A stretch of 38,481 bases of DNA from a virus: positions 1-38,481 of the IMG/VR virus record IMGVR_UViG_3300047444_000215; one strand, given 5' to 3'. Below the pieces are notes generated by a model, which saw only the letters and a list, made by a program, of their open reading frames with translations, ran no database searches and had not been told where the DNA came from. Positions within the stretch are counted from its first letter, which is position 1. Every line of letters begins with the position of its first letter. Shown here in pieces: positions 13,980 to 21,380 of the stretch. Both the position numbers and the translations under genes were made by a program.

Positions 13980-15005
13980 ATGCCTGAAATCGACGACACG
14001 CTGCGGGAAACATACGCCAATTTGCGCGGTTCATTCGAGGGTGATTTCACGCCCGCCGAGACTGAGCCTGTAGAGGAAGAGGAAGAGATTCCGGCCGAAC
14101 TGGCTGCGGAAACTGAAGAGGCGCCGGCCGAAGAGGCTACGGAAGCGCCAGCAGAAGCGGCGCCCGAAGCTGATCCGGCCGAACCAGTTGCATTCAAGCC
14201 GTCATGGAAGAAAGCCGCGCTCGCCGAATGGGAGAAATTGCCTCCGCTGGTGCGCTCTGAAATCCAGCGCCGCGAGGATGACTTCCACAAGGGAATCGAG
14301 CAGTACAAGACGCGCGCTACCGAAGCGCAGGAATGGGAGCGCGCAACGTCGCCTTTCATGGCCACGATCAAGAGCTTTGGCGTATCGCCCCAGGCGGCGG
14401 CGCAGGAGCTTTTCAAGGCCGATCATTTGCTTCGCTACAGCCCGACGCCGCAGAAGGTGCAAATGCTCCTGAAGGTGGCGAACGATTATGGCGTCGACCT
14501 GAACACGCTTGCTACCGGCATCCAACAGATTGCCGGCGAGCAGGTATGGCAGCAACAAAACCCGGTTGATCCGCATGTGCAGCAACTGCAAGCGGAGATT
14601 AACCACCTGAAGCAAACGCAATTTCAGACGCAGCAGCACGCCGTTCAAGCGGAAGCCTCCGCAATCGACGGCGAGATTGCTGCGTTCGCCGCAGACCCAG
14701 ACCACGAGCATTTCGGGGTTCTTCAAAAGGACATGGCCGTACTTCTTCAGGCTGGTTCCGCGAAGAATCTCGATGAGGCTTATGCGATGGCCATGCGGCA
14801 AAATCCGCAAACGTACCAGATTTGGCTCGCTCAACAGCAACAAGAGTGGGACGCACAGCGGAAAGCGAAGGTCGCAAAGGCAAAGCAAGCAGGCGCAAAC
14901 GTGGTTAGGCCCAACGGCCGCACGAGTGTTCCTTCGGCTGATCCAGCGCGAACGATGGAACAAGACATTGAGGCCACGGCGCGTTCGCTGGGCCTTCTCA
15001 ACTGA
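13980..15005 (+). CDS. Scaffolding-type protein
   Basis: A 341-residue protein. Residues 15-75 are extremely acidic and Ala/Pro/Glu-rich (EEEEEIPAELAAETEEAPAE). The middle and C-terminus are helical with coiled-coil stretches (VQQLQAEINHLKQTQFQTQQ) and a basic end. This composition and position directly before the major capsid gene identify a capsid scaffold. The C-terminal part probably binds the coat protein. No protease motif is seen, so it is probably released and not cleaved. A ribosome site AAGGAG precedes the ATG. Confidence 0.8.
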   Translation: MPEIDDTLRETYANLRGSFEGDFTPAETEPVEEEEEIPAELAAETEEAPAEEATEAPAEAAPEADPAEPVAFKPSWKKAALAEWEKLPPLVRSEIQRREDDFHKGIEQYKTRATEAQEWERATSPFMATIKSFGVSPQAAAQELFKADHLLRYSPTPQKVQMLLKVANDYGVDLNTLATGIQQIAGEQVWQQQNPVDPHVQQLQAEINHLKQTQFQTQQHAVQAEASAIDGEIAAFAADPDHEHFGVLQKDMAVLLQAGSAKNLDEAYAMAMRQNPQTYQIWLAQQQQEWDAQRKAKVAKAKQAGANVVRPNGRTSVPSADPARTMEQDIEATARSLGLLN

Positions 15006-15018
15006 ATAGGAGCCAATC

Positions 15019-16005
15019 ATGGCATCTCCGGGTCAGTCGAGCCTGTTCAACGCTTTCACCGAACTGGTATCGACCACGTATCGCAATCACCGCAAGGACG
15101 TAGCAGACAACGTTTCGAAGCACAACGCGCTTTTCCGTCGCCTCACCGCGAAGGGTCGCGTTCGTGTGGAAGATGGCGGTCTGTCGATCGTCACTCCGCT
15201 TGACTATCAAGCCAACTCGACCTACCAGCGCTATAGCGGCTACGATGTGCTCAACATCAACGCCGTGGACGTGCTGACCGCTGCGGAATATCCGTGGCGC
15301 CAGGTCGCTGTCAACGTCGCCGCATCGGGCCTCGAACTCCGCACGAACTCGGGCGCGCAGCGAATCATCAACTTCACCAAGGCCAAGATCAAGAACGCTC
15401 AGCGTTCGATGGCAAACGGTCTGTCGGTCGACATCTACTCGGATGGAACCGCTTCGAACCAGATCAACGGTTTGCAAGCGATCGTCGCCGACGCCGGCAC
15501 GGGCACGGTTGGCGGCATCAACGCCACGACCTGGGCCTTCTGGCAGAACCTCGTGCAGTCGGCAGCCGCTCCGATTCAGGGCGGTGGTGCGATCACCCCA
15601 GGCGCGACGACGATTGAATCGTTGATGCTCCCGACGTGGATCAAGCTGACTCGCGGTACCGACATGCCCGACATGATTGTGATGTCGGACGACTACTTCA
15701 GCTTCTACGAGCAATCGCAGACGAGCCTGAAGCGCTACGCGCCGGAAGACAACGGCCAAGGCGGTATGGTCAGCATGAAGTACAAGACCGCAGACGTGTT
15801 CTTCGATTCGTCGGGCGGCGTCCCGACTTCGCACGCGTATTTCCTGAACACTGACTACCTTGAGTTGGTTGTTCATCGCGACGCGAACATGACCATGATG
15901 GACGAACTGCGCAGCGTCAACCAAGACGCCGTCGTGATACCTATCCTTTTTCAAGGAAATTTGGTGTGCAGCGCGAGATTTCTTCAGGGAGTGCTCAAAG
16001 CCTGA
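15019..16005 (+). CDS. Major capsid protein
   Basis: A 328-residue coat protein, HK97-fold expected. It has SSLFNAFTELVSTTYRNHRK at the start, PLDYQANSTYQRYSGYD, a central ATTIESLMLPTWIKL helix and SVNQDAVVIPILFQGNL near the end, matching capsid proteins of BPP-1/BcepC6B-like podoviruses (about 330 residues) from memory. It follows the scaffold by 13 bases. The last 66 coding bases (15937-16002) switch to A/T-ending codons (ATA, CTT, TTT, GGA, AGA) unlike the rest of the gene, next to an endonuclease-like gene. Confidence 0.9.
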   Translation: MASPGQSSLFNAFTELVSTTYRNHRKDVADNVSKHNALFRRLTAKGRVRVEDGGLSIVTPLDYQANSTYQRYSGYDVLNINAVDVLTAAEYPWRQVAVNVAASGLELRTNSGAQRIINFTKAKIKNAQRSMANGLSVDIYSDGTASNQINGLQAIVADAGTGTVGGINATTWAFWQNLVQSAAAPIQGGGAITPGATTIESLMLPTWIKLTRGTDMPDMIVMSDDYFSFYEQSQTSLKRYAPEDNGQGGMVSMKYKTADVFFDSSGGVPTSHAYFLNTDYLELVVHRDANMTMMDELRSVNQDAVVIPILFQGNLVCSARFLQGVLKA

Positions 16006-16049
16006 TAAGGGCGTGATAAAATCATGGCATCCTAAATATCGGGGATGTC

Positions 16050-16694
16050 ATGAGTTACCGCGAACTGATCGGAAAGCGTTTTGGAATGTTGTTGGTGCTT
16101 GGAATCGAGCGAGAAGGCCGCGCGAAAGTCATGCCGTTGATGCTGTGCAAATGCGATTGCGGAAAAGAAACAACTCCTCAGCCGTATGCGCTCATGCGCG
16201 GCAACGTGACTTCGTGCGGCTGCGGTCGTCTTGCAAAGATCACCAAGCATGGACAAGCGTACGGAAAGAACGGCAGTAAGACCTATACCGCGTGGGCGCA
16301 GATGAAATCACGCTGCGATAACCCAAACAATAGGTTTTATGCCTGTTACGGCGGCCGAGGGATTGGCTACTGCGAAAGCTGGAAGAACTTTGAGGATTTC
16401 CTAGCTGACATGGGCGAGGCGCCCGAAGGTCTTACTTTGGACCGCGAGGACAACTCGAAAGGTTATTCGAAGGCTAACTGCCGTTGGGCTAGTCGGAAGA
16501 CTCAGCAGAACAACCGCAGAAATACTCGAATGATCGAATTCGAGGGGAAGTCGTGGCCAAAACAGGAAATTGCAGAGAAATTCGGCATCGATCCGCATAC
16601 GCTCATGAACAGGCTGAAACGAGGCTGGACGATCGAAAAGGCTCTGACTTTCCCTGTGGACAAAGCTAAATCTTCAGCAACGAAACGAATTTAG
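16050..16694 (+). CDS. Free-standing HNH/homing-type endonuclease-like protein with zinc-binding N-terminus
   Basis: A 214-residue protein. The N-terminus has CKCDCGKE and SCGCGR (residues 31-57), a zinc-binding module. The centre has TYTAWAQMKSRC, YGGRGIGYC, FLADMG, LTLDREDN and NCRWA, and the C-terminus has a NUMOD-like helix-turn-helix (SWPKQEIAEKFGIDPHT, then RGWTIEKALTFPV). Same family as the gene at 8013. Its codon use is richer in A/T than that of the flanking structural genes. It stands between the capsid and cement-type genes, which normally adjoin, so it looks like a mobile insertion. GGGGA precedes its ATG. Confidence 0.7.
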   Translation: MSYRELIGKRFGMLLVLGIEREGRAKVMPLMLCKCDCGKETTPQPYALMRGNVTSCGCGRLAKITKHGQAYGKNGSKTYTAWAQMKSRCDNPNNRFYACYGGRGIGYCESWKNFEDFLADMGEAPEGLTLDREDNSKGYSKANCRWASRKTQQNNRRNTRMIEFEGKSWPKQEIAEKFGIDPHTLMNRLKRGWTIEKALTFPVDKAKSSATKRI

Positions 16695-16703
16695 GAGGTC
16701 ATC

Positions 16704-17435
16704 GTGACCACAGCAGCAACGATGTATCCGCTGATCGGCTCGCAGCCGGTCGGCAATTTCTTCACGCCTGACACGACGCAGCGTCATAAGCTCGGCGCTC
16801 AGCTCGAATTCGTCGACCCGTACTGGGGCGGCGGAGTGGCGACGTATCTGGCTATCCCGACTTCGACGGCCTTCAAGGTCGGCGAGGTGGTGTACTGGGA
16901 CAACGGCAACAACGCCATCGACATCCCGAACACGGCCAACCTCGGCTTCCCGGTCGCATTGGCGATGAATGCCAACGCATCCAACGCCTCGTCGGTCCAG
17001 TACGGCTGGTTCCTCACGTCGGGTCAGGGTCCGGCCTTGTCGGGCGCTTCGGTCGCCGCTGCGGCTGCTATCGGCATCACTGCCGCTGGCAAGCTCGGTG
17101 CCGTCGCAAACGGCAAGCAAATCCTGAACGCGCGTGTCTCGCTCGCTGCGACGACCACGGTTGTTAAGGCGAACGTGCAGACGGTGAACGGTTCGCCGAT
17201 TCTCCGTTGCACGGTTGGCGGAACGGATGGCTGGTTTGTTGGCGTTGCCGTCACCGGTACGGGTATTCCGGCATCGACGACGATCACCGCTGTCAATCCT
17301 GACAACACGGTTGTGATGAGCGCCAACGCTACGGCTACCGGTTCGGTCAGCGTGACGGGCACGTACAACGACGGCACGAACTTCTGGAACGTGCTCGCCA
17401 TCAATTCGCCGCTCGCACAAGGGCAGGTGACCTAA
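16704..17435 (+). CDS. Putative capsid decoration (cement) protein
   Basis: A 243-residue, beta-rich protein starting at GTG behind a strong GGAGGT. Residues 1-90 (PVGNFFTPDTTQRHKLGAQL, FVDPYWGGG) resemble conserved proteins placed right after the capsid gene. The C-terminal half has a Thr/Val-rich strand repeat (GVAVTGTGIPASTTITAV, NTVVMSANATATGSVSVTG) like small Ig-like or adhesin folds. Position suggests a cement or head-surface protein that could also bind cells or sugars. The ribosome site lies within the last codons of the endonuclease-like gene. Confidence 0.7.
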   Translation: MTTAATMYPLIGSQPVGNFFTPDTTQRHKLGAQLEFVDPYWGGGVATYLAIPTSTAFKVGEVVYWDNGNNAIDIPNTANLGFPVALAMNANASNASSVQYGWFLTSGQGPALSGASVAAAAAIGITAAGKLGAVANGKQILNARVSLAATTTVVKANVQTVNGSPILRCTVGGTDGWFVGVAVTGTGIPASTTITAVNPDNTVVMSANATATGSVSVTGTYNDGTNFWNVLAINSPLAQGQVT

Positions 17436-17638
17436 TGGCAACTCTCGTTAGTCTCAACGATGCGATCTATTCGCTGGCTTATTGGATCGGCGCCGCAACC
17501 GAATATGCGAACGGCGCCACCAACGAAGCGAATCTTGACCAACAAGGTCAGGCAGTCGCAACGAACGTCGTGACAAATGCGGCCGCAGCAACCGTTTCTG
17601 GTTACGTCGGCATCACTCGCGCCAGTCTCGACGTTTAA
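17435..17638 (+). CDS. Small hypothetical structural-region protein
   Basis: A 67-residue Ala/Asn-rich protein whose ATG shares one base with the previous stop. It has a moderately hydrophobic region (DAIYSLAYWIGAATEYANG), not long enough for a sure membrane span. It ends 38 bases before a strong terminator, closing the head module. Function unknown. Confidence 0.6.
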   Translation: MATLVSLNDAIYSLAYWIGAATEYANGATNEANLDQQGQAVATNVVTNAAAATVSGYVGITRASLDV

Positions 17639-17676
17639 CGATCAGCATTCCCCGCTGTCCTCCTTGGGGACTTTTT

Positions 17677-17710
17677 GCGGCGCATTCCTTCGGGTCTGCG
17701 CCGCTTTTTT
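17677..17710 (+). terminator. Intrinsic terminator after head module
   Basis: GCGGCGCA (17677-17684) pairs with TGCGCCGC (17697-17704), with a possible TTCG apical loop inside, followed by six T (17705-17710). It is the strongest hairpin in the window, yet the late genes continue in the same direction 12 bases later. Confidence 0.9.
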
Positions 17711-17721
17711 CGGAGTGAATC

Positions 17722-18006
17722 ATGAATGACGAAGTTGTTCAAGACGCAGCGCCGTCGAGCACCGAGCCAGTACCGGCCCCAACGCCTGAGCCTGTCGTGG
17801 CGCCAGTAGTCGAAGCCGCGCCTGTTGCGCCGGCAGAACCTGCACCCGCACCTAAGACCGACATGCAGTTGATCGAAGAACGCTTTCAAGTTCTCGAGGC
17901 GGCATTTCTGCGCCTCCCGCATTCGATCATGACCGTCATGCAGCGTGGCAGCCAAGCGCCGGAAGAATTCGCCGCAGCCGTGCACGCGCATCTGTTCAGC
18001 AAATAA
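17722..18006 (+). CDS. Pro/Ala-rich small protein
   Basis: A 94-residue protein. Residues 10-45 are a Pro/Ala/Glu/Val-rich linker (PVPAPTPEPVVAPVVEAAPV), the rest a helical domain (MQLIEERFQVLEAAFLRLPH). The look is that of a flexible tether on a small helical bundle, possibly a head or neck accessory. GGAGTG lies upstream of the start. No known family. Confidence 0.6.
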   Translation: MNDEVVQDAAPSSTEPVPAPTPEPVVAPVVEAAPVAPAEPAPAPKTDMQLIEERFQVLEAAFLRLPHSIMTVMQRGSQAPEEFAAAVHAHLFSK

Positions 18007-18028
18007 AAATACAGCCCAAGGAGAAAGC

Positions 18029-18661
18029 ATGTCATACGAAGTCGCAGTACAGAAAGGCGGTCGACCGCACATCAGATTCGAGACGCGCTCGCAGGAAGAT
18101 CGCGGTGCGTCGATCGACGCCGGCCACAAGGTCTACAAGGATGTTGTATGGGTCATGATCACGCCGCCTGGCGGTAAGGACGTGGTGGAAAACCACGCAG
18201 ACCAGTGGATCACGAACATTCGCGACCGTTCGCAAGTCGGGCAATACGATCCTGAATGGGTCGATTCGTTCGCCAAGATGCTGAAGATGTACAAGGACGG
18301 CCAAGAGATGCCGACCGACGGTACGCCGCTGCGCATGTGCACGACGCTCTTCACGCCGGCCGAGATTCAGAACTGCCTCGGCGTCAACATCACTTCGCTC
18401 GAACAACTTGCCGGCGCGAACGAGGAAGCACTCGGGCGCATGGGCATGGGCGCGCGTGCTCTGAAGTTGCGTGCTGCCGAGTCGATCCAGATCGGTAAGG
18501 GCAAGGAAGGCGCGATGAAGGTAGAGGCGCTGACGGTCGAGAACGCCGAACTGAAGAGCAAGGTCGACGCGCTTACCTCGATCGTCAATGAAATGCGCGA
18601 GCAGATGGCCATGCAGACCGAAAAGCGCGGCCCTGGCCGTCCCCCGAAGCAACACGAGTAA
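18029..18661 (+). CDS. Conserved phage protein with C-terminal AT-hook
   Basis: A 210-residue protein from the ATG at 18029 (AAGGAG seven bases upstream). The N-terminus (SYEVAVQKGGRPHIRFETRS, then DVVWVMITPPGGKDVVE) and middle are conserved in podovirus head-tail regions. A coiled coil (about residues 165-195) is followed by RGPGRPPK, a classic AT-hook minor-groove motif at the very end. It could contact packaged DNA or act in assembly. Function not established. Confidence 0.65.
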   Translation: MSYEVAVQKGGRPHIRFETRSQEDRGASIDAGHKVYKDVVWVMITPPGGKDVVENHADQWITNIRDRSQVGQYDPEWVDSFAKMLKMYKDGQEMPTDGTPLRMCTTLFTPAEIQNCLGVNITSLEQLAGANEEALGRMGMGARALKLRAAESIQIGKGKEGAMKVEALTVENAELKSKVDALTSIVNEMREQMAMQTEKRGPGRPPKQHE

Positions 18662-18670
18662 GGAACGGTA

Positions 18671-19378
18671 ATGACCTGCCTGTCGATCATTCAAGACGTT
18701 GCACAGCGGATCAACCTGCCTAATCCGTCGACTGCCGCTCAGTCGAGCGATCCAGCGATTCAGCAGCTTGTCGCGCTGTCGACGAAAGAGGGCGAATGGC
18801 AAACGTCGGAATACGATTGGCAGGTCATGCTTGGCGAGGGAACGTTTAACACGGTCGCCACAGAGATTCAGGTAGCGAACATCACCGCGACGTTTCCAGG
18901 CTTTAAAGCAGTGGTGAACGATACGATGTGGAACCGTACGTTACGCCGGCCGGTGTTTGGTCCGATGACGCCGCAGCGTTGGGAGCAGCTTGAGGCGATG
19001 GTCATGCAAGGACCGTGGAATCAGTTTCAGATTCGCGGCAATGCGATTCGGTTCATTCCGGTTCCGACGGCCGGCCAGCCGATCTTTTTCCAGTACAAGT
19101 CGACGAACTTCTGTCAGTCGTCCGGCGGCACGGCACAAAGCCGATTCATGGCCGATACCGATGTTCTTCTGCTCGACGAGGCGACGTTCAAACTTGGTTG
19201 TGAATGGCGCTGGAAAAAGGCGAAGGGACTGGATTACGCCCAAGATTTCGTCGACTACGAGCAGATGTTGATGACTTCGAAGGCGCGCGACGGCTCGAAA
19301 GACGTTATCAACATGGGTGATCAGAAATTCGATATCTATCCTGGAATTCTCGTACCGTCGGGGAGTTGGGCGCAATGA
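18671..19378 (+). CDS. Head-tail adaptor (tail tubular A / gp4-like)
   Basis: A 235-residue protein. The opening CLSIIQDVAQRINLPNPST, the central DTMWNRTLRRPVFGPMTPQRW and the late LLLDEATFKLGCEWRWKKAKGLDY are features of the small adaptor that binds under the portal in podoviruses. Length fits the family (about 190-240). It overlaps the next gene at ATGATG. It should form the first ring of the tail tube. Confidence 0.75.
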   Translation: MTCLSIIQDVAQRINLPNPSTAAQSSDPAIQQLVALSTKEGEWQTSEYDWQVMLGEGTFNTVATEIQVANITATFPGFKAVVNDTMWNRTLRRPVFGPMTPQRWEQLEAMVMQGPWNQFQIRGNAIRFIPVPTAGQPIFFQYKSTNFCQSSGGTAQSRFMADTDVLLLDEATFKLGCEWRWKKAKGLDYAQDFVDYEQMLMTSKARDGSKDVINMGDQKFDIYPGILVPSGSWAQ

Positions 19379-20934
19379 TGCGCATGCCGGTTGCGACGCC
19401 GATTCGGCAGCAGCTCGCACGCGCGTCGATCGTGCCGGCGCCGATTGGCGGGTGGAACGCACGCGATGCGCTCGCCGCGATGGCGCCGGAAGATGCTGTT
19501 ATCCTGACGAACTGGTTTCCGAACACTAGCGGCGTAAGTCTGCGCCAAGGTTCGACTACATGGTCAACGGGCCTCGGCAATCAGGTCAATTCGCTGATGG
19601 GCTTCAATCCAGCGAGCGGAACGCTGAAGCTTTTCGCCGCGGCGGGTGGCTCTGTCTACGACGTGACCGCGGGCGGCGCAGTCGGTGCGGCGGTTATCGG
19701 CTCGCTGACCAGTGACAAGTGGATTCACGATAATTTCGCCACGAGCGCCGGACCATTCCTGATGATGGTCAACGGCGCCGATGGTTACTACGTCTACAAC
19801 GGCACGACGTGGCAGAGCGTCACGTCCGGTTCGTCGCCGATCTCGATCACGGGCGTCAATCCGAACAACTTGTCTCACGTGTGCTCGTTCGCATCGCGCG
19901 TCTGGTTCATCGAGAAAAGCAGCCTCCATGCGTGGTATCTGCCTGTCGGACAGGTCGGTGGCGCTGCCACGCAATTCGACTTCAGCCCGATCTTTCGCCG
20001 GGGCGGTTCTCTGGTCGCGATGGGCGTGTGGACCGTCGACGGTGGCGACGGGATGCAGGACTATGCGGTATGGGTGACGAGCGAAGGCGAAATCGCTGTC
20101 TATCAGGGCACTGATCCCTCCCAGTCGACGACTTGGCAGAAGGCCGGAACATATCAAGTCGGCACGCCGATGGGCAATCGTTGCTTCCTGAAATACGGTG
20201 GCGATCTCCTCTACCTCGGTAAAGACGGCCTCGGACCTATCTCGCAGCTTCTAGCGTCGTCGCGCGTCAACACGTCTCAGAACCTCACGTATAAGATTCA
20301 GGGCGCCATATCGGCCGCTACGACTTCCTACGCGTCGAATTTCGGCTTTCAGATGCTCCTGCATCCATTGCAGAACGCGCTGATCCTGAATATCCCGGTA
20401 GGACTCGGCCAACAGCAACAGTACGTGATGAACACCATCACCGGCGCATGGTGCAACTTCACTGGGTGGAATGCGAACTGTTGGGAGCGTCTAAACGATG
20501 TCATCTACTACGGCGGGAATGGCGTCGTGGTGAAGGCGTGGGCGACCACTAATGACGACAACGGCGCGCAGATCAACGGTGAAGCTCTACAGGCTTTCCA
20601 AAGTTTCGGGACGAATCAGCAGAAACAATTCACGATGGCGCGGCCATTGTTGCAATCAAGCGGCCTGCCTGGCGTGTTGATGGGCTTGAACGTCGATTTC
20701 GACCTATCGCCTCCTGTTGGGCTTCCAAGCTTCTCGCAGCCGCCCTATGGCCTGTGGGACTCGGGCCTGTGGGACTCGGCCATCTGGGGCAGCAATGCGA
20801 CCGTCACTAGGGATTGGGAATTTGTCTCAGGCATTGGCACATGGGCGGCTATGCACCTGAAAGCAAGCGCACTTGACTCGTCATTACTGTGGACCGCGAC
20901 GAGTTACCTCATGGCCGATTGCGGCGTTCTATGA
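19375..20934 (+). CDS. Tail tubular B / packaged-DNA stabilisation-like protein
   Basis: A 519-residue protein starting at the ATG that overlaps the adaptor stop. PAPIGGWNARDALAAMAPED and AVILTNWFPN near the N-terminus are the hallmark of this podoviral tail family (P22 gp10-like position). The body is beta-rich with many Trp/Gly strand repeats, consistent with a propeller nozzle. It forms the lower tail tube and holds DNA in the filled head, by analogy. It ends at an ATGA overlap with the acetyltransferase. Confidence 0.75.
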   Translation: MMRMPVATPIRQQLARASIVPAPIGGWNARDALAAMAPEDAVILTNWFPNTSGVSLRQGSTTWSTGLGNQVNSLMGFNPASGTLKLFAAAGGSVYDVTAGGAVGAAVIGSLTSDKWIHDNFATSAGPFLMMVNGADGYYVYNGTTWQSVTSGSSPISITGVNPNNLSHVCSFASRVWFIEKSSLHAWYLPVGQVGGAATQFDFSPIFRRGGSLVAMGVWTVDGGDGMQDYAVWVTSEGEIAVYQGTDPSQSTTWQKAGTYQVGTPMGNRCFLKYGGDLLYLGKDGLGPISQLLASSRVNTSQNLTYKIQGAISAATTSYASNFGFQMLLHPLQNALILNIPVGLGQQQQYVMNTITGAWCNFTGWNANCWERLNDVIYYGGNGVVVKAWATTNDDNGAQINGEALQAFQSFGTNQQKQFTMARPLLQSSGLPGVLMGLNVDFDLSPPVGLPSFSQPPYGLWDSGLWDSAIWGSNATVTRDWEFVSGIGTWAAMHLKASALDSSLLWTATSYLMADCGVL

Positions 20935-21380
20935 AGCGAATCGTGTGGGATGAACCGGAGCGCGTCATGCGCTTCGTGGCTGATCTCGTCGGCGAGAAAG
21001 AGCTATTCAATTACACCGCAATTGGCCTAGAGAAAGACGGCAAGCTCGTCGCAGGCGTTCTCTATGAACAGCACAACGGCCCCAACGTGATGATGCACGT
21101 TGCGTCGGATGGGTCTCGTCATTGGATGACGCGCGCTTATATGGCGGCCTGTTTCAAATATCCGTTTCTCGTATTGAAATGCAATCGCGTGAGTGGACTC
21201 GTGCGAGTGGATAACATCGCCGCCCAGCGATTCGACGAGGCGCTTGGGTTCAAGTTGGAAGGCGTTTTGCGGCAAGGCGCGGCGGATGGAACTGATCTGT
21301 TCTTTTACGGGATGCTGCGCAGCGAATGCAGGTATCTGGACGGCCGATATCACGAGGCTTTGCTTAAGGAAACGAAATGA
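20931..21380 (+). CDS. GNAT-family acetyltransferase-like protein
   Basis: A 149-residue protein. Strand EKDGKLVAGVLYEQHNGPNV, then VRVDNIAAQRFDEALGFKLEGVLRQG is the C-terminal half of a GNAT fold: Asn-x-x-Ala-x-x-x-x-x-x-x-GF-x-x-EG-x-x-R. The usual Q/RxxGxG/A pyrophosphate loop is not clear, so catalysis is uncertain. It sits inside the tail module with overlaps at both ends (ATGA). Such GNAT genes recur between tail and ejection genes of podoviruses; the substrate is unknown and could be a virion or host protein. Confidence 0.8.
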   Translation: MKRIVWDEPERVMRFVADLVGEKELFNYTAIGLEKDGKLVAGVLYEQHNGPNVMMHVASDGSRHWMTRAYMAACFKYPFLVLKCNRVSGLVRVDNIAAQRFDEALGFKLEGVLRQGAADGTDLFFYGMLRSECRYLDGRYHEALLKETK

